From the NCBI RefSeq assembly GCF_042682525.1, contig NZ_JBHUHP010000014.1, forward strand, positions 141,950-205,949: a stretch of 64,000 nt of DNA, read 5' to 3'. The position numbers and the translations under genes are program-made. Below the pieces are notes generated by a model. That model saw only the letters and a program-made list of their open reading frames with translations, did not search any database and was not told the origin of the DNA. Every line of letters begins with the position of its first letter. The stretch's first letter is position 1. Positions 51,071 through 59,832 of the stretch are shown piece after piece. The stretch is from Blastococcus_B deserti (lineage in GTDB: Bacteria > Actinomycetota > Actinomycetes > Mycobacteriales > Geodermatophilaceae).

Positions 51071-51697
51071 GTGCGACTCGTCCTCTGTGATGACCATCGT
51101 CTGTTCGCGGAGCCGGTCGCGGTCGCGCTCGAGGGACGCGGGCACCAGGTCGTGGTCGCCACGTCGCCCGCCGAGGCCTTCCGGGCGGTCGCCGAGGAGG
51201 AGCCCGACATGTGCCTCATGGATCTGCGTTTCCCGGACGGGGACGGGATCGACGCCATTGCCGAGCTGACCCGCGGACATCCGCTCTGCGCTGTCGTGGT
51301 GCTCTCCGGTACGGCCGACCCCGGTGCCGTGGACGAGGCTCGTGCGGCGGGCGCGGCGGGGTTCGTGCGCAAGGACCAGCCGCTCAGCGCGGTGTTCGCC
51401 GCTCTGGACCGCATCGCGGCCGGGCGGCCACCAGCACCTCCGCCACCGCCGGCCGACGTGGACGGGCAGCGGCGCGGCCCCACGCGTCAGCTCCTGGATG
51501 CGCTCACCCAGCGGGAGCGTCAGGTGCTCCGCTGCCTCGTCCATGCGGAGGACACGGTCGGGATCGCCCGCTCCCTCGGCGTGGCGCCGAGCACGGTCCG
51601 GACGCACCTGCAGAGGGTGCTGCAGAAGCTGGGCGTGAACAACCGGCTGCAGGCGGTCGCACTCGTGGCGAACGCAGGCCTGGACGTCGAGCGATGA
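51071..51697 (+). CDS. NarL/FixJ-family response regulator
   Basis: 208 residues, GTG start. The receiver domain keeps the acidic pair (LVLCDDHRLF), the phospho-acceptor Asp (CLMDLRFPDGDG) and the Lys (GFVRKDQ). A Pro-rich linker (PPAPPPPPADV) leads to a LuxR-type HTH: LTQRERQVLRCLVHAEDTVG, SLGVAPSTVRTHLQRVLQKL. It is probably activated by the kinase just upstream and may control the polysaccharide genes that follow; the regulon cannot be read from the sequence. Confidence 0.93.
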   Translation: MRLVLCDDHRLFAEPVAVALEGRGHQVVVATSPAEAFRAVAEEEPDMCLMDLRFPDGDGIDAIAELTRGHPLCAVVVLSGTADPGAVDEARAAGAAGFVRKDQPLSAVFAALDRIAAGRPPAPPPPPADVDGQRRGPTRQLLDALTQRERQVLRCLVHAEDTVGIARSLGVAPSTVRTHLQRVLQKLGVNNRLQAVALVANAGLDVER

Positions 51698-51722
51698 GCA
51701 GCAAGTTCCAAGGCCGGCCGGC

Positions 51723-52424
51723 GTGAGCGCGCGGGCGCAGCGACGGCCGAGCCGCCGCGTCGAGGACGCCGGCCCGCAGCCGCTGCGGCTGCTGCTGGCC
51801 GATCCCCATCTCGCCTTCGTCGAGGCGCTGGCCCCCCGGCTGTCGGCCGAGCCCGGCCTCCGGGTCGTCGGCACGGTGACCCGCCCCGAGGACGCGCTGC
51901 GCGTCGTCCGCACCCGGCCGGTCGACGTCGCCCTGCTGGCCGTGGACGGCACCGGGAGCCAGTTCGTCGACGCGGCCGGTGCACTCGCCGACGAACGGCC
52001 GGAGCTCGCGCTGGCGGCGCTGGCCGAGGCCGACGACGTCGGCACGGTCGCGCGGGTGGTGCGGATGGGTTTCCGGGGATGGGTCCCCAAGGACCTGGAT
52101 GTCGCCGCACTCGTCGTCGTCCTGGAGGGCATCCGTCGCGGCGAGACCCACATCCCGCCGGCGCTGCTCACCCGGCTCCTTCCCCACCTGCTGCGCGAGC
52201 AGGAGGAGCGGCGCGCGGCGGAGCGGCCCTTCGCGACCCTCACCCCGCGGGAGAGGGAGGTCCTGCGGGCGATGTGCCGGGGCGCGACCCGGCAGGAGAT
52301 CGCCGAGGAGCTGGAGGTCTCGCACAACACCGTCCGGACCCACCTGCAGAAGATCCTCGGGAAGCTGGGTCTGCACAGCTCCCTCGCGGCCGTCACGCTC
52401 GCCCGCAAAGCGGGATTCGACTAA
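51723..52424 (+). CDS. LuxR-type regulator with a pseudo-receiver domain
   Basis: 233 residues, GTG start, 25 bases after the previous regulator. The C-terminal HTH is intact (LTPREREVLRAMCRGATRQE, LEVSHNTVRTHLQKILGKL). The N-terminal domain has the receiver fold, but where the phospho-acceptor Asp should be it reads DVALLAVDG, so the Asp is replaced by Ala; the early acidic pair is reduced to LLADPH, while the Lys (GWVPKDL) remains. Phosphorylation at the usual site is therefore unlikely. It may act constitutively, by dimerising with the first regulator, or through a small ligand. Confidence 0.88.
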   Translation: MSARAQRRPSRRVEDAGPQPLRLLLADPHLAFVEALAPRLSAEPGLRVVGTVTRPEDALRVVRTRPVDVALLAVDGTGSQFVDAAGALADERPELALAALAEADDVGTVARVVRMGFRGWVPKDLDVAALVVVLEGIRRGETHIPPALLTRLLPHLLREQEERRAAERPFATLTPREREVLRAMCRGATRQEIAEELEVSHNTVRTHLQKILGKLGLHSSLAAVTLARKAGFD

Positions 52425-52595
52425 CGCATCGGCACGTCGGGCAGTCGTCGGATCACTCACTGGCAGCGACAGCCGCGGCTGCGCGCAACTCTCCTCCGTC
52501 CTACGTAGTCCGCCTCGTCTCGGTGATGGATCCCGCGTCCTGGCCCCGGTCCTAGCGTTCCCGACCTGAGCCAAGGCAGCGCATCGGGGGACGAC

Positions 52596-54140
52596 GTGCA
52601 GGAATCGATCAGTTGCCCGGGACCTGGCGTGCAGCCGACCGTGGTCGCCGCGGCGCCCGAGGTGTCGCCGGCCCGGCGTCCCGGCCTGTACCTGCTGCGG
52701 TACCCGACGACGAGAGTGGTGCCGGCCCCCCGGGCACCCGATGCGTCCGGGGCTCATCCGAGCGGGCTGCTGACCGAGATCCCTTCGACGCCCGTCGGCC
52801 GAGCGAAGCGGACAGGGGCCCGGGCCTGGTGGATCTCCGCCATCGTGCTCGCCGCCGACCTCGTCGCCTTCGCCGCGGCGCTCGTGCTGACGTCCGGGCC
52901 CAACATCAAGACGGTCGCCCTCCTGCTCATCATCTTGACCCTGTTCCAGGTGGGCGGCCTCTACCGGCCCCGGCTGTCGCTCTCGATCCTCGACGACGGA
53001 CCCGCGATCATGGGGCGGGCCCTCGCCGCGGGAGCCGGCGCCATGGTCCTCGGCGGGCTGGAGGACGGGGTCGCTGGAACCGCTCGCCTGATCACGTGCG
53101 CGGCCTTCGGAGGGTTCTGTCTGGTCACCCGGACCGTGGCGTACACCGGCATCCGGATCGCCCGGCGGCACCACTACCTGCAGCAGCGCGCGCTCTTCCT
53201 GGGGGCCGGCACGGTCGCAGGTTCGCTGGCGGCGAGCCTGCGCGACCATCCGGAGTACGGGCTGCGGCCCGAGGGCATGCTGGACGACGACCCGCTGCTC
53301 GACGACGAGGAACGTCCGGTTCCCCTCCTGGGCGGCTACCAGGATCTCTGCGAGGTCATCCTCGCGCGGTCGGTGGACGTCGTCATCGTCACGTTCGGGT
53401 CGCTCCGGGAGCCGGAGATGGTGCCGCTCCTGCGGACCTGCGACCGTCTGACATGCGAGATCTTCTTCGTTCCCCGGCTCTTCGAGGTGCATGCCGTCAC
53501 CAGGGACACCGAGGTTCTGTGGGGCATGCCCCTGGTCCGGCTCCGGCGTGCGCCCTTCCGGACCGGCGCATGGATGGGCAAACGTCTCAGCGACGTCCTC
53601 ATCTCGGGAGTCGCCCTGCTGCTGCTGGCGCCGCTCCTCCTCGTGTGCGCGGTGCTCACCCGCTGGGAGACTGGATGCGTCCTGTTCCGGCAGACCCGCG
53701 TGGGGCTCGACGGCTTGTCGTTCACGCTTCTCAAGTTCTGCAGCCTCCGGCCGGCCGCGGACGCGGAGGGCAACACGCTCTGGAACATCGGCGACGACAA
53801 TCGGATGGGCCCGGTCGGCCGCTTCCTCCGGCGAACGTCATTCGACGAGCTTCCGCAGTTGTGGAACGTGCTGCGCGGCGACATGAGCCTGGTCGGTCCG
53901 CGGCCCGAGCGCCCCTACTTCGTCGACGAGTTCAGCCGGCAGTACCCCTGGTACCGCGCGCGGCACCGCGTCCCCGTGGGTCTCACGGGCTGGGCCCAGG
54001 TCCACGGCCTGCGAGGCGACACCTCGATCGCCGACCGTGCGCACTTCGACAACTTCTACATCGAGAACTGGTCGATGTGGGGGGACATCAAGATCCTTGT
54101 GCGGACCGTCAGCCAGGTGGTGAAGGCCGCCGGCCGCTGA
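52596..54140 (+). CDS. Initiating polyprenyl glycosylphosphotransferase (second copy)
   Basis: 514 residues from a GTG with a GGGGGA site. Four N-terminal helices are followed by a Rossmann-like section (LFLGAGTVAGSLAASLRDHP), a re-entrant helix (ISGVALLLLAPLLLVCAVLT) and the sugar-transferase core: FRQTRVGLDGLSFTLLKFCS, DELPQLWNVLRGDMSLVGPR and VPVGLTGWAQVHGLRG. One oddity: the usually invariant Arg of the KFRS motif is Cys here (KFCSL). The gene starts a glycan lipid-linked intermediate and is placed right after the two-component genes, which may regulate it. Confidence 0.9.
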   Translation: MQESISCPGPGVQPTVVAAAPEVSPARRPGLYLLRYPTTRVVPAPRAPDASGAHPSGLLTEIPSTPVGRAKRTGARAWWISAIVLAADLVAFAAALVLTSGPNIKTVALLLIILTLFQVGGLYRPRLSLSILDDGPAIMGRALAAGAGAMVLGGLEDGVAGTARLITCAAFGGFCLVTRTVAYTGIRIARRHHYLQQRALFLGAGTVAGSLAASLRDHPEYGLRPEGMLDDDPLLDDEERPVPLLGGYQDLCEVILARSVDVVIVTFGSLREPEMVPLLRTCDRLTCEIFFVPRLFEVHAVTRDTEVLWGMPLVRLRRAPFRTGAWMGKRLSDVLISGVALLLLAPLLLVCAVLTRWETGCVLFRQTRVGLDGLSFTLLKFCSLRPAADAEGNTLWNIGDDNRMGPVGRFLRRTSFDELPQLWNVLRGDMSLVGPRPERPYFVDEFSRQYPWYRARHRVPVGLTGWAQVHGLRGDTSIADRAHFDNFYIENWSMWGDIKILVRTVSQVVKAAGR

Positions 54141-54290
54141 TGGTCCCCGTACCTCATTCGTCCCGGTCAGCCGGGAACGTCTGCTGCACGGAGAAGATCC
54201 CGCCGGTGAAGCCGATGGCGGGGGCCACCGTGCGAGGGTTCTGCCGGGGAGGAGAGAGACCCCGCCAGGCTGGTGCCCGCGGGTAGGGGC

Positions 54291-54326
54291 AGGCCGGGCC
54301 GGCGGGGCATCCCGCCGGCCCGGCCT
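54291..54326. terminator. Perfect 16-bp hairpin between convergent genes
   Basis: A perfect inverted repeat has arms at 54291-54306 and 54311-54326 with a 4-base loop (GCAT) and an all-G/C lower stem. It lies between the convergent genes ending at 54140 (+) and 54334 (-), as expected for a bidirectional, T-poor actinobacterial terminator. Confidence 0.8.
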
Positions 54327-54333
54327 CTTGCGG

Positions 54334-56961
54334 TCAGGGGGAGACGTACAGCGGGAGGGTGGCCCGCTTGAAGTCCCTCGCCACCGGACCGACGAGAACC
54401 TCCGAACTGGTGACGTTGCCGACGCGGGTGCCGTTCACCACGTCGCTGACCCACTGGCCGGTGATCGCGGCGTTGCGATAGACACCGGGGATCACGACGG
54501 ACACCCGTGAGTCGGTCAGGTTGTAGACCGCAGTCCCCGTCGTGGAGTTGAACCTGCCTGCGTCGGCCAAGTTGTCCCACGCCCCGGCGAGGATCTCGGC
54601 GGTGCTGCCGGAGACCGTCAGGTACGGCTCGCCCTTGTCGTCGTGCATCTCCAGGTTGTCCCCGAAGAGCCAGATGGTGGCGCCCCCCGAGATCTCGGCA
54701 CCCCGGCCCTCGCGGTTCAACTGCCGGGCGTACACGCTGATCGGCCGATCGATGGTGAGCAGCCGCCCGGACGCGTTGTCCACGAACACGGCACCGGTCG
54801 CGCTCGTGCCGTCGATGACGTCACCGGGCGTCGCCCCGATTGCCCCGACGTTCCGGATCACCATCGCGTCCGGCCCGTTCTGCTCGAAGGTGACCGAGGC
54901 AGCGGCGTTGCGCAACTCCACGAACGAGGAGGTGGTGTTGCCGACCGAGATCTTGCCGGTGCTGGCGTCAGCGACCCGCGAGCCCATGAAGTCGATGGCC
55001 TCGACGTTGCCCCGGACGATCACCGGAGTCTTGATCGTGTAGTCGCCGTAGGGAAGGTAGACGACCTGCTTGCCCGAGTCGATCGCGGCCTGGATCGCCG
55101 GACCGTCATCGTCCGCCGAGTTGCCGGACGTGGCGTTGGCCTTCGCCCAGTGGGTCAGGTCGTAGTCGGTGGATCGAGGCGCATCCGGGTGAGGCAGGTT
55201 GAGGCTCTGGACCGTACTGGTCTCCGTCCAGGGCACCGAGGTGTCGCCGCGCCGGAAGTTCGCCGACCCCCACTCGGCGATGGCGGTCTTGCCCACGAAC
55301 CGGTTGGTGGTACCGGTCGTGACCAAGTTGCCCCATCCGGACGCGGTCACGTTGCGGGCGTAGATGTAGCTGTCCGCGACAGCCGTCATGGCCGTCCCTG
55401 ACCCCGGTCCGGTCACGTTGGCGTCGATGACCTGGAACACGGCCTGCTGACCGAGGGCCTCGTAGACCTTGGGGGCACCGGTGACGGTGAGGCCTTCGAA
55501 CTGGAGCACCCGGGCGTTGTTCTGGATGGCCACGGTGCGCTGGTTCCGGAGTGTCACGTCGGTGAAGACCATGTTGTTGACCGGTCCACCGTCACCCCAG
55601 ATGCCCACGGCGAAGCCGTCGATGGTCACGTCCTGGACCTGCGACGGACCTGTGCCCGACTCCACGGTCATGCCACGCAGCCCGGAGTTGGCCGGTGCGC
55701 GGAGCGTGACCCGCTCCATGGCCCCCGAGTTGCAGGCAGCCCAGCGGATCGCCACCGCGCCGGGATTGCCGGAGCCGACGTCGATCGTCAGGTCCTGGAC
55801 ATAGTTCGCGTAGGCCGTGTTGTCGTTACCGGTGGACTGGGTCTGGATGCCGGGCCGGTAGACGTACTTGGGCGTGGACGCCGAACCGTAACCGGCGGCG
55901 CTGTCCTTGAGCTTCAGCGTGGTTTGGGCCTGACCGGCACCCATCAGCCGGATGGCGTTGCCGGGGGCGTGCAGCATGTCGGAGACCAGGCAGGTACCGG
56001 CAGGCAACACCAGGGTGCGGAAGGAGAAGCGGGTCTCCAGCGGATCGGTATCGGTCCTGGCATAGTCCGCCAGTGCGCTCCGAATGGCTGCGGTGTTGTC
56101 GGTGACCCCATCGCACTTCACGTTGTAGGGCGCGGCAGCCAGGTTGATGACCCCGGAGTCGGCAGGGAACCGGACGCCGGCGCTCGACGGAGCAGGCACG
56201 GGATCCGGGGTCGGTTCGGTCCTCGCCTCCGGACCCGGGGCGGGCTCCGGCGTCGGCTCCGGCTGGGTGGTCGCCGCCGGGGTGGATCCGGCCGTCGGCT
56301 CCGGCGCCGGCTCCTGCGCGGGGGTGGGTTGCGTGTTCGTCCCGGTGGTCCACTCGAGGTGCAGTCCGGGAGCCGTCTTGGCGCTGGTGTCGAAGCTCTT
56401 GGCCACCCCACTGTTGGTGCCGGTGCCGGTGCCGGTGATGATGACGGCGAGGGCGTTGTCGGAGGCCCAGCCCGGCCGGGACACGATTTCCTGCACGACG
56501 GCGGTCAGGTCGCTGGTCCGTTGGGCCGGGCCGCGCTTGCCCGAGGACCAGGCCGCCGGCGTCCACTCCGCCGAGGCGGTGGTCCTCGGGCGATCGGACA
56601 CGTCACCCGGGGCGCTGGTGAAGGTGCCCGGGTCGTCGGCCGCCTGTCCGTGGATGGTCAGCGGCACCGCCGTCGAAGTGCTCTCGTCCGCGGTGAACTG
56701 CACGTAGGCGCGGGTGATCGTCGCCCCCGGCGGAATGGCGACGTGGGTGAATCGCAGCCCGACGACCTGCTGCCTGCCCTTGTCGGTCAGCATCTCCAGG
56801 TCGGAGCTGTCGAGCACGGTTCGGTCGGACCGCTGTTCGGCATCGTCGGTACTGGCCCGGACCCGGAACTCTGCGCTGCCGGCCTGGGCGGACGGGCTGA
56901 TGAGGACGATGCCCACGACGGCGAGGAGGACGGGCAGGAACAGGACGAGGGCGCGCTTCAT
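54334..56961 (-). CDS. Secreted pectate-lyase-fold (right-handed beta-helix) protein with N-terminal carbohydrate-binding-like domain
   Basis: About 875 residues; ATG 56961 (MKRALV) or 56967. The signal peptide is ALVLFLPVLLAVVGIVLISP, with cleavage after AQA. Residues ~30-210 form a beta-rich domain (VRASTDDAEQRSDRTVLDSS...VGLRFTHVAIPPGATITRAY) resembling DNRLRE/CBM96-type modules. A Pro/Glu/Thr linker (~210-265) leads to repeated beta-helix strands from INLAAAPYNVKCDGVTDNTA (the GVTDNTAAI entry motif of pectate-lyase-3/GH55 proteins), with a second DGPAIQAAIDSGKQVVYLPYG near residue 610. It may cut or bind the extracellular polysaccharide. Catalytic residues are not identified. Confidence 0.82.
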   Translation of the reverse strand: MKRALVLFLPVLLAVVGIVLISPSAQAGSAEFRVRASTDDAEQRSDRTVLDSSDLEMLTDKGRQQVVGLRFTHVAIPPGATITRAYVQFTADESTSTAVPLTIHGQAADDPGTFTSAPGDVSDRPRTTASAEWTPAAWSSGKRGPAQRTSDLTAVVQEIVSRPGWASDNALAVIITGTGTGTNSGVAKSFDTSAKTAPGLHLEWTTGTNTQPTPAQEPAPEPTAGSTPAATTQPEPTPEPAPGPEARTEPTPDPVPAPSSAGVRFPADSGVINLAAAPYNVKCDGVTDNTAAIRSALADYARTDTDPLETRFSFRTLVLPAGTCLVSDMLHAPGNAIRLMGAGQAQTTLKLKDSAAGYGSASTPKYVYRPGIQTQSTGNDNTAYANYVQDLTIDVGSGNPGAVAIRWAACNSGAMERVTLRAPANSGLRGMTVESGTGPSQVQDVTIDGFAVGIWGDGGPVNNMVFTDVTLRNQRTVAIQNNARVLQFEGLTVTGAPKVYEALGQQAVFQVIDANVTGPGSGTAMTAVADSYIYARNVTASGWGNLVTTGTTNRFVGKTAIAEWGSANFRRGDTSVPWTETSTVQSLNLPHPDAPRSTDYDLTHWAKANATSGNSADDDGPAIQAAIDSGKQVVYLPYGDYTIKTPVIVRGNVEAIDFMGSRVADASTGKISVGNTTSSFVELRNAAASVTFEQNGPDAMVIRNVGAIGATPGDVIDGTSATGAVFVDNASGRLLTIDRPISVYARQLNREGRGAEISGGATIWLFGDNLEMHDDKGEPYLTVSGSTAEILAGAWDNLADAGRFNSTTGTAVYNLTDSRVSVVIPGVYRNAAITGQWVSDVVNGTRVGNVTSSEVLVGPVARDFKRATLPLYVSP

Positions 56962-57545
56962 TGGCATCCTTGGCTGGCTGTGGGGTGCGAGACCGTCAGG
57001 TCGCCCCCGACCCCGGTGTCAGGACCTAGCCGCGGGCGATGGGGTCGGGTATGACCGCCGCCCCCGGGGGCCGACACTCTGGGTGATCGGACGAATTGAA
57101 TCAGTGACTTTGTGATGGTTGCACATACGGTCGGCATCGAAGAAGTCACGGTGAGTGCGGATTCGTCCCAGCCGTCACAGACGCCTCAGGCCTCACCGTC
57201 GTCTGCTGCAGGACGGCCCGGCTCGCCGCCGTGACCAGCGCCGAGGCCGTGGGGTCCTCGGGCAGTGACATGCCTCACTGCCCGAGGTGCGCCTCGCCGG
57301 CGAGTGGTTGCGGATCCATCGGTGGCGCCGCCCGACCCGCGCTATTCGGGAGGTGGACTGCTCGAGCCGGAGCCGCCGGTGCAGCGGCCGAACCGCGGAC
57401 GACCGCTCTTGCTACCGCGGCGTCGGCCGCCGCGTGCGAGGGGTCCCGTGCCGTTCGCAGGGGTGAGTCCGACGAGAGCTGGTGGTGCCCGTCGCTGATT
57501 CGTCCGGGTCGGGGGGCCAGGGGTTCGAGCTGTCAGGCGAAGGGC
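56962..57545. other. Non-coding stretch with promoter-like, A/T-richer segment
   Basis: No convincing gene is seen. About 57085-57140 is richer in A and T than its surroundings (GAATTGAATCAGTGACTTTG) and could hold the promoter of the secreted beta-helix gene. A frame of 77 codons from 57265 is Arg/Pro-rich and has no family feature. A perfect 12-bp palindrome is listed separately. Confidence 0.4.
57257..57286. repeat. Perfect 12-bp inverted repeat with 6-base loop
   Basis: CTCGGGCAGTGA at 57257-57268 is followed by CATGCC and then the exact reverse complement at 57275-57286. It could be a transcription terminator for an erased gene, an operator or part of a mobile element. It lies 260 bases from the IS630 remnant. 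Confidence 0.55.
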
Positions 57546-57949
57546 TCAGTGGCGCTCGTAGCGGTCCCGGAAGGTCAGCGGTCGCCGAGCCAGCTGCTCG
57601 AGGTCGGCGAAGTCACCGGGTTCGGTCACCCTGCGGTGTGCCCGATCAGAAGAGGATCTCGACCGGGTCGACCCAGGTGGCATGGATCGACAGGTGCACC
57701 AGCTCGGCGGTCGGCCAGGCCGCGCGCATCCGGGTGACGGCGCGAGCCCCGTTGGGTGAGCAGCCGTTGTCGACGACCCAGAACGCGCCGGCCGCGCCGG
57801 CGTAGGGCCCGCTGCTCATCACCTGTTCGACGTGCTGGCCGAACGGCGTGATGCCCGTGCGGCCGAGCACGCGGGCGGCGTGCACGTCGAAGGTGGCCAG
57901 AGTGGGCGAGGGTGCCGCCGCGGCGGTACTCGAACGCCGTCCGGCGCAT
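57546..57949 (-). pseudogene. IS630-type transposase remnant, C-terminal part with two frameshifts
   Basis: Minus-strand pieces line up with the end of an IS630-family DDE transposase but lie in different frames. FEYRRGGTLA (~57930) is followed in another frame by TFDVHAARVLGRTGITPFGQ, EQVMSSGPYAGAAGAFWVVD-NG and HLSIHATWVDPVEI (57646-57895), then in a third by PGDFADLEQLARRPLTFRDR up to a stop at 57546. The VVDNG and H-A-T-W-V-D-P-V-E-I stretches correspond to the family's DNGSSH and HASWLNQVEI motifs. The N-terminal half is missing, and no flanking inverted repeats were identified. Confidence 0.8.
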
Positions 57950-58102
57950 CCGGCCCGGCGCCGCTGGGAGGTCGGACAGGGGCCTCGACCACGCCCTGCG
58001 ACACGCCCTGCGACCGCGGCCTGAGCGCTCACGGCAGCTCGTCCTGGACACCCGACGCGTCAACGACGGGGCCCACCAGTGCGCGGCCCCGTGCCCCCGA
58101 CG

Positions 58103-58789
58103 TCAGGACCGGTACAGGCGACGTCGTTGGGCTGCGAGCAGTTCCCGGGCCTCCGCGGAGGGCTGGAGGCCCTCCGAGTCGAGGTAGCGGTCCAGCCCCT
58201 CCAGCGACAGCTCGAGATCCCTGGACAGCTCGCGGGCCAACCGGTCGATGGTCGCCCCGATCCGACCGTCAGATGCGGGCGAGGAAGCCGTGGCCCCTTG
58301 CGGCAGACCCGAGGCCGCCGCCCCCTTGTGGTGGACGGCGTGGAAAGCCAGGGAGTCGAGGTGGTCGACGGGTGACGGCACCCGGTACCTGCCGTGGAGC
58401 AGCACCGCCCGGTCCAGCACCCGGAGGGCCAGCTTCTGCGACAGGTACGGGGCTCCACCGAAGTGGGTGCGGTCCCGACCGGTCACCGAGTAGAGATCTA
58501 CCTTCTGGCTGGGCCGGAACGGCCGGTACGGGGTCATGAGGGCTTCGACGTACGGCAGGTCCTCGTCCGAGACGAGCAGGTCGATGTCATTGTCCGGTTC
58601 GACGGCCGGCAGGGTCTCGAACCAGCGCAGGACGGCGTACCGCACGCCGGAGTCGGTCAGCCGCCCCAGGAACTCGTCGACGGACAGGCCCCGCCGCAGA
58701 TACCGCCTCGCATTGGCGGGCGGCCGGCGGAGGAGGCGACGGACGGCGTGCTTCACCGGCACGGGGATCCGGGAGGTCACCCGTCTCAC
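58103..58789 (-). CDS. Nucleotidyltransferase-like protein, function unknown
   Basis: 228 residues from a GTG overlapping the upstream stop (GTGA). A GVRYAVLRWFETLPA segment, then DNDIDLLVSDEDLPYVEAL with a D-x-D, and QKVDLYSVTG as a possible third Asp, resemble minimal nucleotidyltransferases. A helical part with SPVDHLDSLAFHAVHHKG follows, as in the protein at 23797. The last ~60 residues are charged and helical. It is the last gene of a three-gene operon (59829, 58786, 58103, minus strand). I cannot name the family or the substrate. Confidence 0.62.
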   Translation of the reverse strand: MRRVTSRIPVPVKHAVRRLLRRPPANARRYLRRGLSVDEFLGRLTDSGVRYAVLRWFETLPAVEPDNDIDLLVSDEDLPYVEALMTPYRPFRPSQKVDLYSVTGRDRTHFGGAPYLSQKLALRVLDRAVLLHGRYRVPSPVDHLDSLAFHAVHHKGAAASGLPQGATASSPASDGRIGATIDRLARELSRDLELSLEGLDRYLDSEGLQPSAEARELLAAQRRRLYRS

Positions 58790-59832
58790 GCCGCGCGCTC
58801 GCCGGCGTCGAGGAAGGCGGACAGGCGTCGTGCACTCTCCGACATCAGCATCCGCATGTGCCGGTCGATCGCCTGCTGACGGGCGTGCATGAGCTGCTGG
58901 GACCGGGCCAGGCGCGAGAAGTCGCGGCGCCGCCGCCAGCGCAGCACGTGCTGCTTCAGCAGTCGCAGCTCCATGACGGCCGTGTCGGTCTCAGCCTCGC
59001 CGTACCCGGACCGGAACGCCTGCTCGAGCTGTCCGCGGAATCGGCGCACGGGGGGCACGACCTGCCCCGGGACGAAGACCGAGTACGCGGACAGGATGGC
59101 CAGGAAACGGCCCAGGTCGTCCTCGGGCAGCCCGACGTCCACCAGCGACGGGTCGATGATCGTGACCTGGTCGGCGGCGGTGAGGATCAGGTTGACCGGC
59201 GCGAAGTCGCCGTGCTGCACCACCCGGTCGCGGGTGACCTTCCGATTCGGGACACGGGTCAGGACCTGGGCGACGTCCTCGGGCAACCCGAGTCCTACCG
59301 CGCGCAGCACCGAGGCCTCGGTCTCGCGCACCTCGTCGGCGAGGTCGGCGAGGTCCACCACGGCTTCATCCACCCGTGCGTGCCGGTGGAGTCGCCGGAG
59401 GGCGTCGCCGGCCGCGGTGGCCGCCGCGAGCGCCGGACCGGGCTGCAGGACACCGCGCTGCACGGTGCGGCGGAAGGGCCGCCCGTGCACGTAGTCCATC
59501 ACCACGGCGTCGAGGTCCTCGAGGTAGAACAGCGGCCGCACCGCGGCGTGCCGGTCCTCCTCCTCGAACCAGCGATGGGCGAGCGTCAGGGCGCGGAACT
59601 GCTCGGTGCTGCTCAGCGCCGGGGTGGCGTCGATCGCGGTGTTGCCCAGCACCGCCGTCTTGACCACGTACCGGGGCTGCTCACCCGGCACGCCGAAGAC
59701 GAACAGCGTGGAGCGGGACCGCGTGATCGGCTCGGCGGCCAGCTCGAGGCGCTCGGGTGCCGTCTCGCCGAGGGTCCGCACGAGGGCCTCGCGGGCGCGG
59801 CCGATCTCGTCCTTCCCGACCTGCCTCCTCAT
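58786..59832 (-). CDS. APH-like phosphotransferase of unknown substrate
   Basis: 348 residues from the ATG at 59832, which overlaps the stop of the upstream gene. Kinase-lobe features are RYVVKTAVLGN (putative ATP-site Lys) and the catalytic VVQHGDFAPVNLILT followed by VTIIDPSLVDVGLPEDDLGR, the HGDxxxxN and D-x-D sites of the aminoglycoside phosphotransferase fold. An LDAVVMDYVHGRPF segment corresponds to the hinge. The C-terminal ~70 residues are Arg-rich helices. Its gene pairing with the thymidylate-kinase-like protein repeats the arrangement near 25.6-28.5 kb. Confidence 0.75.
   Translation of the reverse strand: MRRQVGKDEIGRAREALVRTLGETAPERLELAAEPITRSRSTLFVFGVPGEQPRYVVKTAVLGNTAIDATPALSSTEQFRALTLAHRWFEEEDRHAAVRPLFYLEDLDAVVMDYVHGRPFRRTVQRGVLQPGPALAAATAAGDALRRLHRHARVDEAVVDLADLADEVRETEASVLRAVGLGLPEDVAQVLTRVPNRKVTRDRVVQHGDFAPVNLILTAADQVTIIDPSLVDVGLPEDDLGRFLAILSAYSVFVPGQVVPPVRRFRGQLEQAFRSGYGEAETDTAVMELRLLKQHVLRWRRRRDFSRLARSQQLMHARQQAIDRHMRMLMSESARRLSAFLDAGERAA

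Noticed and set aside
57265..57498. 77-codon plus-strand frame as a gene
   Set aside because: It is Arg/Pro-rich, begins inside a palindrome, lacks a convincing ribosome-binding site and shows no family feature.
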